64,000 bases of DNA from Rhea pennata (taxonomy: Eukaryota > Chordata > Aves > Rheiformes > Rheidae): NCBI RefSeq assembly GCF_028389875.1, contig NW_026907681.1:2294001-2358000 (forward strand). The letters are read 5' to 3'. A model generated the notes under the pieces. That model had not been told where the DNA came from. It did not search any database and saw only the letters and a program-made list of their open reading frames with translations. Each line of letters begins with the position of its first letter. Position 1 is the stretch's first letter. A program made the translations under genes and the position numbers. Shown in pieces: positions 1 to 11,522 of the stretch.

Positions 1-147
1 AGCATTCCTGCTCCTTCTTTCTCAATAATTACCATCCTCATCATCACCACCTTCCTCAGTGGAGGCAGGGGCAAGCAAGAGTGAAGGATAGATGGATGGA
101 GTAAGGGTTGAGAACTCCGTATCACAGAGACAGCAGCTGAGCACCAA

Positions 148-715
148 AAAAATGTCCTGTCCCAGCAGGTTGAGGGAGGTGATTACTGCCCTCTCCTCAG
201 CACTGGTGAGGCCACAGCTGGAGTGCTGTGTGTGGGTGTGGTCTCACCAGTACAAGAAAGACATGGACCTACTGGAGCAAGTCCAGCAATAATGATGAAG
301 GGACTAGAAGCATCTCTCATGCAAGGAGAGGCTGAGAGAAATGGGACTGTTAAGTCTGGAGAAGAGAAGGCTCAGGGGCATCTTATCAATGTGTACAAAT
401 ACCTGATGGGTAAGAGTAAGGAAGATGGAGCCAGGCTCTTCTCAGTGGTGCCCCGTGATCATATGAGAGTGAACTGAAATACAGTAATTGTGTCTGAACT
501 TAAGAGCAAACATTTTTTTTACAGTGAGGGTGATCAAACACTGCACCAGGTTGCCCAGAGAGGTTAGAGAGTCTCTCTCCTTGGAGATACCAAAAACCCG
601 AGTTGGCTTGGCCTAGAGCAACCTGTTGTAGGTGACCCCGCTTTAAGCAGCTGTTGAACTAGGCAATCTCCAGAGGTGCTTCCAACCTCCGTCATTCTGG
701 GAGCAACTTAGGAAC
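148..715 (+). mobile_element. CR1 LINE, 5'-truncated 3' end
   Basis: Non-LTR retrotransposon remnant. It starts in the last part of CR1 ORF2, with a readable stretch around '[13 protein letters not shown]' then '[12 protein letters not shown]' at 205-290, which is typical of the CR1 ORF2 C-terminus. It continues through the CR1 3' UTR, whose landmarks include GGAGAAGAGAAGGCTCAGGGGC at 358-379, the 'gttgcccagagaggtt' block, and the terminal 'ccaacctccgtcattctgg'. Frameshifts show that it is dead. The family assignment is from the conserved avian CR1 3' sequence. Confidence 0.9.
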
Positions 716-2764
716 AGGGATCCCCTGTGAAAAGCCAGCATCTCCTCCAGCTGCCAAATGGCACTGCTCCTGCACAGCTCCACTCCTGCCTCTCCATCCT
801 TCAGGCTTGTCCACGTATTTCAACCACATCTTCCTGCTGTCAGTGAACACTCATTCCTCTGGTACCTAATTGTTACGGGAAATGGCTGTGCTATCCACCA
901 TTGCACTTTCAGGAAGGCATCTGGCTGCACTCCACACACACACTCAGACAACACACATGCAAGTGCAGGGCCAGGGTGGCCCCCTTCTCCCCACTATGCC
1001 AAAGACCTGACTACAAAGCACTGCTGCTGCAGCAAGGCTGTCCTGGTCCCAGCAGCAGGGCCTGACCTGCACTCAGCTGCTTAGCATCACCTATATTGCT
1101 CTCCACTTTGTTCTATACCCTGTACACACATGGCAGCCTGGGTACCCACTGGTCTACTTGCTCCATCCCTAGGCCCCACATTGATCTCTTCCACATGGAC
1201 ATCCTTGGAGAAGCCGAAGCAGGGGAAGTGGATGTTCCTCTTGATAAGGATGGGGAACTGTGGTGCCATCTTTGCCAGGGACTCACTGTGGAGAGACCTA
1301 AGCACTATGGCTTCGGGAGCAAAATGGTCCCTGTTGGCATGGCCTGTACAAGGCCATCCCTGTGCCATGGCACCGCCTCCCTAGGCCATGGCCTGTTGCT
1401 GAAGGGGCCAAACCTCTCAAGAGCACCCTCAGAGGTGTCCCGCCCAGAGCATCCCCTGGTGTCCAACGGGACCTTGAAGATGGGCCAGCCTTTTGGTGCC
1501 TGTTCCATCCTAGCAGAGGACTCTCCTCCCCAGTGCCACGACCCATCTTTGGGGCCCATACCCGACACTCGCTTCCTCTGCTGGACACCAAGCCAGCATT
1601 TCAGAGCTCTTCTCGGTGCCGCCAGCACTGGGCACGCAGCGCCCTGTCTTCTGCCCTGTGAGGACGAACACACAACGCTGAACTTCCTGGTAAATGGGAT
1701 CCTGCCCAGTGCGCAGTGCTGCACAGATCACTTGTCCCTGCACATGCCCAGCTCTCTGTGGCCCAACATGTCCATGTCGCCAGGGGTGCAGTCATGGTTG
1801 CAGCTGCATACAGCACTGCAAACTGTTAGCCCCTGCAGGGTCATGGGGGACATGGTGAGAACAGGACATGCACCTGGTAGTCCTACGCTGTGGCTGCAGA
1901 GGGGATGGGGCACCCCATGTGCTTCCCCATCTCTGCATGGGTGCCAGCCCTTGCAAGCTGCCTGGGGTAAGCAGCCGTTAAGCGTGCCTGCGGTGGCCCT
2001 ACTCTAGCATGGCTTTCCTTGGTGTGTCCTCGGGAGTAGACAGTCAACCCTCTTCTCCATTTCCTTGCGTGGGAACTGAGCCAGGGGCAGCTGTGCTCAC
2101 TAGCATTCCCCACGTCTCTGCATCCGCCAGCAAGCTCCGCTCAGTCTCCACACATCTCCCCTCCCGTGATCCCTCACTCAGCAGCCCCCAAACAGTGCCC
2201 AGGCCAAGGCAGGCAGGGGGATCCCTGCCACAAACTGGTAGCAGCAGAGGAGAGCTACAGGCACCAACATCACGTGAATGTCAGAGCCTCCCCTGACCTG
2301 ATCTGAGAGTGCCCTCTCCTGCCCTGAACATCCAAAACCACAGAGGCCTGACGCTGCTTGTCAGGGCAGGCAGAGCATGGCGCACCTGCCTGGCTAAGGC
2401 CACAGGGCCCTGGCCAGTGCTACGTGCCAAGCTCCGCTGAGCCTGCCGCACAGCACTGCAAAGGTGACCTAACATGCAGTCCCAATGTGTCTGGGACGCA
2501 GCCATGGTTGCCTCATCGGGAGCCAAGGACAGTGCTGGGCCTGGAGGAGGGAACACAGGAGTCCCCATGCAGGCAGCGGGGACCACCACACAGGACAGCT
2601 TCCTTTGCTGGGTCCATCTGGATGAAGGAGCAGTTGGGAAGCCCTTGCAGAAAGTCTGCTGCTCATCTACTGCTCCAAGAGGCTACCCAAAGCAAGCAAG
2701 ACAAGAGCAGAGAAGGGAGAAAGGCAGGTCAGAGCCTCACCTCGGCTGTGCAGGTTGGGGGCGA
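716..2764. other. Non-coding stretch, nothing assignable
   Basis: GC-rich sequence with long but overlapping open frames on both strands, such as 1096-2007 plus and 1305-1724 minus. None has domain-like composition, splice support or a recognisable motif. Frames stay open because the base composition is stop-poor. I see no gene, RNA or identifiable repeat here. Confidence 0.5.
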
Positions 2765-2982
2765 ATAACCATAAATACTGGAATTTTTCCAAAGGAGAGG
2801 GAAGTTGCTACACAACAGAGGGCCAAGTTGCCTCCTCGGGAACGCCCAAAAGGATTGTACCTGCCAACTCTCTCTCTCTCATCATGTAGACGATTGGGAC
2901 AAGCATTGGAGTGGTCCTTCTCGAGATTTCCATTGGGTCGGTCTCTTTGTAAGTATTTATGAATAAACTGCTTGCTGGTGAA

Positions 2983-3016
<34 letters not shown>

Positions 3017-3061
3017 TAGTGCTGCCTTGCCAAAGCGGACACGTGGCCCCCGGGAACCGGA
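2765..3061 (+). repeat. Old LTR remnant with primer-binding-like site (copy 1)
   Basis: This stretch matches 55235-55520 over about 280 bp. Shared blocks include 'ggacaagcattggagtggtc' at 2897-2916 and the poly(A)-signal-like 'aataaactgcttgctg' at 2961-2976. Both copies end in 'ggaca' (here 3041), then two bases, then TGGCCCCCGGGAA (from 3044). That is the expected LTR CA, 2-nt spacer and primer-binding-site layout of a retroviral 5' LTR. A GT microsatellite (about 2987-3017) lies inside. No start 'TG' or internal coding region can be seen, so the copy is partial. Which tRNA it matches is uncertain; a gapped tRNA-Asp-like match is possible. Confidence 0.6.
2987..3017. repeat. (GT)n microsatellite
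   Basis: A simple dinucleotide run inside the U5-like part of the old LTR. The second LTR copy at 55235 has only 'gtgtttgtgtgagagagag' at this place, so the run expanded after the two copies diverged. Confidence 0.9.
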
Positions 3062-3205
3062 GTGGAACAGGTGCTCCCTAGCACCATCTGTGGGCACCAG
3101 CACATGGGGCTAGGAGACACAGGGCTCTGCTGCTGTTTGAGGTATTTGAGGGCAGCAGGCAGGATGGGAAGGGCTCTGCTCGGCTACTTTGTTCACCAGG
3201 CACGT

Positions 3206-3990
3206 GTCATCCATCTCCTGCAGCTCTGGAAGTCCCTGGGATCTGGCACTACAATGCTCCAGCTGCGCCTTCTCTTTCCTATCCCTCTGCTCCACTTCCA
3301 GTCACGCTTCCAGGAGATCATGGTATGGGGCAATATGTGGGCAAGGAGGTAATCTCAGAGCCACCAAAGGCAGGCAGAGTGGACAGACAGCTAAGAGAGA
3401 GCTGCCACACTCGCCTTGCCCTGTACAGCAACACATGCCCACGGTCTCTGCGGTATCTCCCGCAGCCTGCGGGCATGGCCCCTCCGTCACCTTGTCCCAA
3501 GCAGCTTCTGGAGAGCATAGGCTCCAGCATAGCTGCTTTGTGGCACAGGAGAGGGTGGAGGTGGTGTGTGGAGAGTCGTGCCAGGGCAAGCACCAACACC
3601 CTGCTCTCTCTGGCTGCCAGCAGTACCTGCTAATCTGGGCTTTGCACAGCTCAGGAAAGGTGAAAGCATCCCAAAGGCAGGGATGGGATGAGGCCAGCGT
3701 CAGGTCCTCAGTGCCACAGAGGAGCCGCGGCAGCCACCTGCAAATAGCCCTTGCCAAGCTGCTCTGCACAGGCAAGCAGAGCGCCCCAGCAGGGCAGTCT
3801 CAGGAGAGCCAGCCTCCCTGGCCTGGGATTTGCACCTCACGGCTACCTTGCCCGTGCAGGGCAGGCCTTCGCGGTTGGCAGAAAGCACAGGCGGAGCTCT
3901 GCCACCCACTTCCTTCAGCAGCCAAGCATTACCCATCTCCTGCAGACGTAGAAATCCCTGGGATCCAGCATTGCCAAGCTGCAGTCGTGC
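3206..3990. repeat. Pair of diverged ~60-bp direct repeats
   Basis: The segments 3206-3268 and 3925-3988 share 'catctcctgcag', then a run equivalent to 'gaagtccctgggatctggcat', then 'ccagctgc' with substitutions. They look like two members of a local duplication about 720 bp apart. No coding role is evident. The surrounding 3062-5396 holds no supported gene. Confidence 0.45.
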
Positions 3991-4739
3991 TATCCACAGG
4001 TGTGCAGGCCACGTGGGAAAAATGGGACAAGGCTCAGGGACAGCACCCCTGCAGGGGTCCCAGTCGGGGGCGTACAAGAAAAGTGGCCCTAAGAGCAGGA
4101 TGTGAAGGGACTGGAGCAATGGGACAGGGCACGGGGAGATCACCATCAGGGTAGGACAGAGACACTACACCCCCCCGCCTCTTGCAGCACTATGGCTTTA
4201 GCTGAAATCGCCTTCCCCCTCTCCCGGCAGAGGCAAGAGAAGCTGCCCTGGCAACTTGTGGGGCTGCGCAGGGGCTGTGTGCGGAGCAGGGATAAACCGT
4301 GCGGCAGCGATGCCCCACCGGGAGGCAGCAGCTCCCAGCCCCGCACTCGCCTGACCTAGTAAAGCAGGACGAGGAGCTGCAGCGCACGGTGCCTGGTGCC
4401 GAGGTGCCCGTTCCTCACCACCATCACCTGTGGGGTGGAGTAGCTGCACAGCGCCCACAGGCAATCCCGGGCACCCATTGCTGGTGTGATCAGCATGGCA
4501 CAGCACGGCATGGCATGGCACAGCTCGGGGAACCACTGGAGCGATAAGGACTGACCCCCCACCCCCACCCCACCACCAACGACGCCCCACAGCTGCCACA
4601 CAGCCCCAGCCCAGCACGGACGCAACCCCTGCTGTGCCATGGGGACCACGGTGAGGGACGGGCATGGTCAGCACGGACGCAAGTGGAGAAGTCTGGAGCT
4701 GGCACTCACAGCACAGCACCACGGGTGGGGCAGCAGGCA

Positions 4740-4900
4740 GAGGAAAGAGGCTGCAGGCGAGGGATGGGGGCTGCAGGCAGGGGACGGGGGCTGCAGATGA
4801 GGGACAGGGGTTGGAGGCGAGGGAAGGGACTGGCAGGCAAGGCACAGGGCTGCCAGCAGGGGACAGACAGAGGCTGCAGGAAGGGTTGGGGAGCAGAGGT
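4740..4900. repeat. GC-rich minisatellite, ~20-bp unit
   Basis: Imperfect tandem units built on 'ggctgcaggcgagggatggg' recur from about 4748 to 4890 with drift in length and sequence. The array keeps several short frames open by chance. Confidence 0.7.
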
Positions 4901-5396
4901 AGGACATCAGGTTGCCAGGTTCGAGGAGAGGAGAAAGGGCCGATGCAGGCTACAGGACCGAGAAAGTAGTGGGTGAGCTGTGTGTCGAGCTCCTGCTCAC
5001 CAAATGTTGCAGGGGAACTGGAGGGACGCAGTGAAACTGGTGGCAGAATGGGTTAAAGCAGGGAAAAGGTAGCTCTTCCTTGTCTGGTGGCCCTGAACTG
5101 CAGAGAGTTGCTCCACAGGAGGTGGCAGAGGTACCAGCAGGGTTCAGACAGAGTGGAGACATGCATGGCAGAGAGACGCCAGCGGGAACTCGTCAGAGCC
5201 ATACCCTAGCAGCCCAACTGCAAGAGGCGGGGTGCCAGCCTGGGATTGGGTCCAGGTGTGCGGGTTTTGAGGGCTCTCTGCAGAGAGCAGCTTCTCCTCC
5301 TACCCTTGCCACTGATGAAGCCTTTGGGCTGGGCAGCAGTATGAGCATGCCAAAGTGTGATGCTGCTGGAGCGGGGATTGTGGGGAAGGTGGTGGT

Positions 5397-6029
5397 TGTC
5401 ATAAGTTACTCTCTTGAAGGTTAATTCATACAGAGAGTTTGTTAAATCATGTGAACAATTTATTTAATTAAGTAAGCAGCCACAAGCAAAACAGCGCTGG
5501 GCGGCCGGGGAGTCTCAGCTCCGCCAACGGCGCGCGCCTCCCTCACACACAGTCCCCCCTTATAGTCTGCGTTGTAATCTCCCGGTGCGTCCCGCGCATG
5601 TGTGAGTTGCTGGGGGGGTCGTCTGAAGCTCTCTGGTGGTCGTGGAGAGGAAGGCCGTGGTCTTCTTCTGTCTCTTTATTTTGGTTTGTCTCCTTGTGAG
5701 TGATCACAGGGGTTTGCTTATCTGTTGTGTTGACTCCCTTTTGGGATGCTGTTCTGTGAGAAAATTACAGGCACCTGCTTATCTTTTCTTTATCCTTTTA
5801 CCTTCAAAACCTCTGAGCAGCTTGTTGCTTACTTCAGCTCTTCATAGTCCTGCAAGATAGCTAGGGCCCCGACACCGGTTCCACAAGGGGTCATATAAGC
5901 TTTTGTGCTTACCATAATTTATTTGTCTGACACCATGTCTCAACCCTGATTGTTGTAAAACCTCCTCCTCCCCCTCCATCGGCTTATTCCTCCTTCTAAA
6001 CAATGAACAAATAGTTACAATTTATTACA
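5397..6029 (-). repeat. LTR of provirus A, viral 3' end (long form, 633 bp)
   Basis: In viral sense it starts TGTAATAAATTG and ends CTTATGACA. It is 160 bp longer than the short LTRs because its U3 contains an extra segment at about 5579-5756, where the short LTRs have two short 'acaagatt' repeats. It shares that segment with the 5' LTR of provirus C. It retains the 'aataagccgatggagg' stretch that the C 5' LTR lacks. Antisense open frames in it are incidental. Confidence 0.93.
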
Positions 6030-6050
6030 ATCCCTCCTTTTTCTTTTTGG

Positions 6051-7880
6051 TTACTTATTTTGTTCATTGAATTCCTGGAGCGCCCGGCGACTCAACGCTA
6101 ATGCGTCCGCATCATCGTCTAATTCAAGTGATCCATACTTAGCACGTACCAGCATTAGGTGTACAGCTTCTAGGCGGCTTTTTACAATTGCCACTATTTT
6201 ATTAAAAATACATGGTCCAAAAGTTAATGTTATTATTAACAGTAGTAAAGGCCCTGCTATGGTTGACAACAAGGTGGTGAGCCAAGGTGAATGATTAAAC
6301 CAGGATTCATACCAGTTCTGTCGAGCCTCATTTTCTCTTTTTCGTTTTTCTAGACCCTTTCGGAGTTTCATCATGGTATCTCTTACCACTCCAGTGTGAT
6401 CAGCATATACACAACATTCCTCTCGCAGGGTGGCACAAAGCCCTCCTTGTTGTAAAAAGACCAAATCTAATCCCCTACGATTTTGTAGTACTACCTCTGA
6501 GAAGGATCTAACTGATTTTTTTAACACCGAAATGGATTGCTCGATCCTGGCCAAATCTTCGTCAGCTGCGATACGCAGAGAGGTGAACTCTTGGCTTTGT
6601 TTTACTAGCGAGGCAACTCCAGTACCAGCTCCTGCAACCCCTAAAACCATTAATGTGGCCAGGGTTACAGTTGTGACTGGTTCCCTCTTTTCGAGATGGT
6701 AATCTGCTACAGTGTGGTGACTGTATATATATTCCTCAGAGTGGTATAGAATCCTTGGTATAATTATTACCTGTACACAAAAATCATGAGACGAATTGAA
6801 GAGTTTTAATGATAAGCATGGAGCGACTCCTAATGATGAGCATGCCCACCTCGTGTTGTTGGCCGGAATTAACCATTGGTGTGACTGGTCGCTATCCTCT
6901 ATGATGTTACAAAGACTGCCCTTTCCTCTGGGGACGGTACCCACGCACCTACCGCTTCCAGATACCCGGGTTAGTGTTACCCCGATTTCTTGTCCCCAGT
7001 GGCATTGTGAGGGGTTACTTTCGTTTGAATAGATGGGATCGCCTAAATCTCCGATGGCCTCATAATATGGGGGTCTTATGTTAATACATAACCAGCAGCG
7101 TCTGGTTATATTTGGATTTGTTTGATTCAACACTCGATAACTAGCATCTATGACTTTCCATATGCTGTTCCCAGATGTGATTCTATGTTCCCCTGCAATG
7201 GTGGGGACTACATCTGTAGGGAATGATTCTATTGCACTATTGGGAGGTGTTGTAGATAGGTCTGGCCCAAGGGCTTTTGTAGGTCGGGCCTCTAGGATTC
7301 CCTTTGACAGTACGCTATTTGGTCCGACTGGTTGGGAAATCCTGGCCTCCTCTTTTTTTATCAGTATGAGGCCTCCCCTATCAGGTCTGTGTGAATAGAA
7401 TCTAACGCCCCACATTTTCCCTAATAACCAGCTGATATCTTCCGGCTTGGTTACATTTAGATACAGAACCTTGCAAATCTCCTCGTTCCTATAATGTCCT
7501 GTGTATCCCAAATTTTGTCCTCGCCATCCTTGGCAGGGATCTGCTCAACGACTACATCCTAGCGGTCCATAGCCCACTTCTAAGAACTTGTCACGACCTG
7601 CCCCAGGATTCCAGTCTGTAGCAATGGTTTCACAGCCCCAATATGCACAATAGTATTCATTTGGATAATTACAATACCCCCTTCCCGGGTTTGAGCTCGG
7701 ACAGAAGTAAAAGAAACTAGGGGCACCTGCTGTCGTTACTTGCTGTATAATCTGTTGATCTTCATATCTAATTAAACTCCACCGAAAAGGTCGATGGGGG
7801 TGGTGTGGTTGTAGGATACCGCAGCTGACCATGATAATAACGCTAATTCCCGTGTACCGCAAGAGCTAGTCGGGGACCAT
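6051..7880 (-). pseudogene. env: ERV copy A env, two in-frame stops
   Basis: Remnant of a gammaretroviral-type surface/transmembrane envelope gene. The frame opens at ATG 7880, hits TAG at 7866-7868 (fifth codon) and TGA at 7545-7547, then stays open for about 497 codons to TAA at 6051. Visible landmarks are a hydrophobic start ('ISVIIMVSCG'), a CWLC motif at 7086-7097 in the surface unit, a dibasic 'LEKR' cleavage-like site near 6684-6695, and a Gly/Ala-rich fusion-peptide-like stretch. They are followed by an immunosuppressive-domain-like heptad region ('LQNRRGLDLVFLQQGG'), a CX6CC motif, and a membrane anchor ('LLLLIITLTFG') before a cytoplasmic tail. CWLC plus CX6CC indicate a covalently linked SU-TM class. 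The open frame that seems to start at 7511 begins at TTG, not ATG. Confidence 0.9.
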
Positions 7881-8087
7881 TTCTCCTAATGTTATGTTTT
7901 ACCTGGCCTCTTAACCTCCCCACCGTCTGCACTCCTCTGCCTCGCTTGTCAGTTCGGTTGCAGCGAACTACAAGGTATTGGTTCTTCTCGGCAGCAGTAG
8001 TGTTCTTCAGGGGAATCTGTTAGAGAGCCTTTGTCTAGGAGTGGGGCCCCTTCTCTCGTTACGGTACATGGACAGGGGAAATAACAC

Positions 8088-9690
8088 TTATCGAGTCCGT
8101 TTAAGCGTTAATTTTAAGTCGGCGGAGCCTGGAACCGCCCTCCACTCTTCTCCCAGGATCGGTCCTTTCACACGGCTGGCATGAGTCCACCCTTTTTCTG
8201 CAGTCCGAACAGCTGTTTCTGTAGTAAGCAAAACAACGCAGGGGCCTTCCCACCGAGGTGCTAATGAAGTCTCTTTCCATGTTTTGATTAGAACTTTATC
8301 TCCGGGCTGTACTCGGTGTATGGCTATATCTAATGGGGGTCGCTGCACCACTAGGCCTCTTTTCTGTAACTCTCTATGTCGGCTCATTAACTGTGTTAGG
8401 TAGGGCTGTAATTGAGCATCTTGTGAATTGGGGTGGTCAAGAGGCATCTCTAAATCATATGGCATACCATAAAGCATTTCGAAAGGCGAAAGCCCCACGT
8501 CAGTTCGGGGCTGCGTTCGTATGTTTAATAAAGCAAGCGGTAAGCATTTTACCCAGGACGCCTTAGTTTCTAGCATAAGTTTTGTTAACTGTTTTTTAAT
8601 TTCACCATTCATTCGTTCTACCTTTCCAGAGCTTTGAGCTTTCCAGAGCTTTCCAGGCTAACTGGATGCTAGCCTGCCTTACCACTTCTTCATCCTTTCC
8701 TGCTATCAACAGATCATCCACATACTGTACTAACGTCACTCCCGGCACTTTATTATAGTCCTGCAGTATCTGTTCCAGGGCCTATCCGAATAAATTTGGG
8801 GATTCAGTAAATCCTTGAGGGAGGACAGTCTATCTTAGTTGCTGTTTTCTATGGGTATCCGGGTCCTCCCATTCAAAGGCAAAATAATCCCTGCTGCTCT
8901 CATCCAAAGGACATGCCCAAAACGCATCCTTTAAATCTATCACACTGTACCATTGATCATCCGGGTGTAACTGATTTAACAGAGTATGTGGATTCGCTAC
9001 TACTGGGAACCTAGTCACAGTTCTCTTATTGATTTCCCTCAAATCATGCACCAATCTATATTTGCCATCCTTTTTCCTTACTGGTAATATTGGGGTATTA
9101 AAAGGGGACATACAAGGTTCCAATAGCCCCTGTTGTAGTAACCTCTGAATTTCAGGTTTTAATCCCCGCCTGCCCTCTTCAGACAGGGGATATTGCTTAA
9201 TTCTCGTTGGTACACCCGGGTTAGTTATAGTTACCTTAAAAGGTTTAATATTCAATTTGCCCACACTGTCTGGAGTGTACCAAACTTCTGGGTTTATGCT
9301 TTGTTCATCCTCTATTCGGAGAGGACACAATTTAATTTGTAGTCTATTATCTATCACTTCTAAACTTATGCCTAATTCTATTATCAAATCTCTACCTAAC
9401 AGGTTATACTCAGCTTCGGGTACCAAAAGTAAAGGTCCCACACCTATCTTGGAACCTGATTCGATTAATACTTCTTTTATAATGGGAACCCCAAATGGTT
9501 CTCCTTTTGCCCCAATTACTTGTACCCTTTCTGCCGAGGCCTTATACCCTAAAGGTAAGGTTTGGACCGTAGATCTTTCAGCCCCTGTGTCTATGAGGAA
9601 TTCCATTTCCTCACGCTGGGGACCCACTTTTAATTTTATCAAGGGCTCTTTTTTTTCTCGGGTCCCCAGCAAATAGAGCCCCTGACACCC
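8088..9690 (-). pseudogene. pol: ERV copy A pol: protease and front of RT, deletion, integrase C-terminus
   Basis: It follows the gag TAG in the same frame. The protease has the catalytic DTGA ('LIDTGAERS'). RT begins near 'VWYTPDSVGKLNIKPF' and shows the 'KDGKYRLVHDLREIN' and 'VIDLKDAFW' blocks. A TAG at 8830-8832 interrupts it and a second TAG lies at 8782-8784. The YVDD polymerase box is still readable in frame at 8713-8724. At 8622-8657, a cluster of 'ctggaaagct' repeats, the sequence jumps to the integrase C-terminus ('VERMNGEIKK'). That part is in another frame and open to 8088. The rest of RT, RNase H, and the integrase zinc finger and DDE core are absent, probably about 2 kb judged from family length. 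Confidence 0.9.
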
Positions 9691-9882
9691 CTACTCATCC
9701 TTGAACATCTGCTCATCCTCTTTTCTCTGTCGACATTCCCTCTTAATATGACCCTTTCTATTACAATAAAAACAGATCACATTTCTTTGTCCCTGACCAT
9801 TTCTCCCTTCTTTTCTCTCAAGCTTCCCACGCACCATCCTAGGCCTTCCTCTTTGACCTTCCCGTACTGCTGCCACCATCAT
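9691..9882 (-). pseudogene. gag: ERV copy A nucleocapsid part of gag
   Basis: Basic 63-residue segment in frame with the upstream gag but separated from it by a TGA (9883-9885). It holds one retroviral zinc knuckle, 'CFYCNRKGHIKREC' (CX2CX4HX4C), in an Arg/Lys-rich context, as expected of a gammaretroviral nucleocapsid. It ends at TAG (9691-9693) followed by GGG TGT CAG GGG. This resembles the gag-pol stop-codon read-through context of murine-leukaemia-type viruses. No other copy has lost the upstream TGA, so it predates duplication. Confidence 0.88.
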
Positions 9883-11151
9883 TCATACTTGTTTCTTCTC
9901 TTTTTCGTCCTCTCTCCTAACATACACCTTCTGTGCCTCTCTCAGGAGTTCATCTAAACCCTTATCTTGCCAGTCCTCTATTTTCTCTAACTTTTTCCTA
10001 ATGTCCGTCCAGGATTTGGCCACAAACTGAGTTTTAAGTAAGGCCCCTCCCACAGGAGTCCCTGGATCTAAGCCACTATACAACTGCAAGTTTTTTCGCA
10101 GCCTTTCTAACCATTCTGTCGGGGTCTCATCCCGCCTTTGCTGTTCATTAAAAGCCTTATTAATATTCTGTCCCCTTGGGACTGATTCCCTTATCCCCTG
10201 AATGATAATGGTTCTTAAGTCTTGCATATGACCGCGATGGATTGGGTCCTGGTTATTCCAATTAGGCGACTGCATCGGCCACTTAACATCTGCTGCCGGA
10301 CCTTGCTGGTGTTGTTGGTCCCAGATTCGCATGCCAGCTCGCCTAATCATCCCTCTTTCCTCAGATGTGAACAGGATTCCCAGGATGGACTGTAGCTCCT
10401 CCCAAGTGTAAATATTTGGTCCTAGAAACTGGTCCACCTGCTCTGCCACTCCCAGTCGGTCTTCTAGTAGGTTTCCCATTTCCTTCTTAAAATCTCTCAC
10501 GTCCCCGGAATTAATGGGGACGGCTACATATCCTGTCCCCGGTTGGGGTCCTCCCATAGCTGTTTCCCGCAGTAGATATAATCCTCCTTCGAGACTTAAC
10601 CCCTGTGCTCTAGTCTGACTCCTAGTTACTGGTCTCTGGGGACTAGGGTTAGCCTCGCCATCCGACTCCCCCGAGGACGGAAGTTCGGTCGGCCCGGGAA
10701 GAGAAGGGGCCGTAGGTATAGGAGGGAGTATATAAGGGGGTGGCGATAATGGGATCTCTAATTCTCGCTTCTTTTTCCCCCGCCCTCCTTTTTCTTTTAA
10801 TGGGTATAAAAGGGTTCTCGCCTCTGGATTTATCCAGAGGTGTGCATACTCGCTCTCTTCTAAGCTGAAGGGCTCCTTTGAATTTACGTAACTATTTAGG
10901 GCCTGGCATATCCAGTCCTCAAATGAACCAAAAGGGGGCCAGAAAACACTTTCTCCTTTTATAGGTTTGTTGCCCCAGACTTCAATACAATAATATATCA
11001 TCTTAACTTTACTTTTTCCCCGCCTAGGAGGGGAATCATCCCAATATTTAATCATCAATCCTAGTGGGCTATCCAGGGGAATGGGAGGTAAGCCTCCACT
11101 ACAAACTGCCCCACCCATGGGACCAGAAGGCTTATTTTTCCTCTGTCCCAT
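9883..11151 (-). pseudogene. gag: ERV copy A gag (matrix to capsid), ends at premature TGA
   Basis: A 422-codon open frame for the retroviral structural polyprotein. I take the start at MGQRKNK (ATG 11151), because the Gly at position 2 is the usual myristoylation site. The 12 codons upstream (Cys-Val repeats) come from a CA microsatellite in the leader and have no ATG. A PPPY late-domain motif sits in the proline-rich linker. The capsid part contains a major-homology-like 'DETPTEWLERLRK'. The frame ends at TGA 9883, with the nucleocapsid beyond it in frame, so the full polyprotein cannot be made without read-through. Otherwise there are no frameshifts. Confidence 0.88.
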
Positions 11152-11166
11152 CTTCCGGAGTACCTT

Positions 11167-11189
11167 CACACACACACACACACACACAC
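11167..11189. repeat. (CA)n in the leader of provirus A
   Basis: A 23-nt dinucleotide run just upstream of the gag ATG. The same run is at 17155-17177 in copy B and is two bases shorter in copy C (29080-29100, as TG). It creates a false in-frame Cys-Val extension of gag. Confidence 0.9.
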
Positions 11190-11522
11190 CGCTTCCCCCT
11201 TTTCGTGGCCCAGTCCCTCGCGGGATGTGGGAACCGCACTACCGAGGGGTCCGCACTCGCTTCATCCTTACTGGACGTCTCTCACGTGTACTCCGGGATA
11301 CCCAACCCCAACCGAATGGATCACCGGCCTATACTTACTCAATCCTGAGTCTTCATTCGGTCTTCGTGCACAAAGATTACTTGGGGTTGCCGGCTCTTTT
11401 TTTTTTTGCTTGTGGCTAATTTAGGGTTCGTCGGTGAAGGGCTTGAGTGAAAATCGCTCTCGGCAGAGGCGAACTCGGCGGGGCGCCTCCCCTTCCGAAG
11501 AGCTTTTCAGTCCATTGCCTTC

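Noticed and set aside
1096..2007. A 303-codon plus-strand open frame
   Set aside because: No domain, no periodic structure, overlapping frames on both strands, GC-rich; a chance frame.
3206..3988. Duplicated MROH-like exons
   Set aside because: The two repeats are related to each other, but neither translates into a HEAT-like segment with splice sites.
4198..4845. A 215-codon minus-strand frame
   Set aside because: It reads through minisatellite DNA and a poly-GGT/CACC tract; composition is repeat-driven.
5636..5860. Hydrophobic frame inside the long LTR (also at 28259-28483)
   Set aside because: Antisense to the LTR's U3 and present only because the long LTR is duplicated; no retroviral gene lies there.
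6051..7511. A separate 486-codon env gene
   Set aside because: Its apparent start is TTG; it is the continuation of the env frame past the TGA at 7545.
11152..11187. Cys-Val repeat extension at the gag N-terminus
   Set aside because: Comes from the CA microsatellite, has no ATG, and the MGQ start fits myristoylation.
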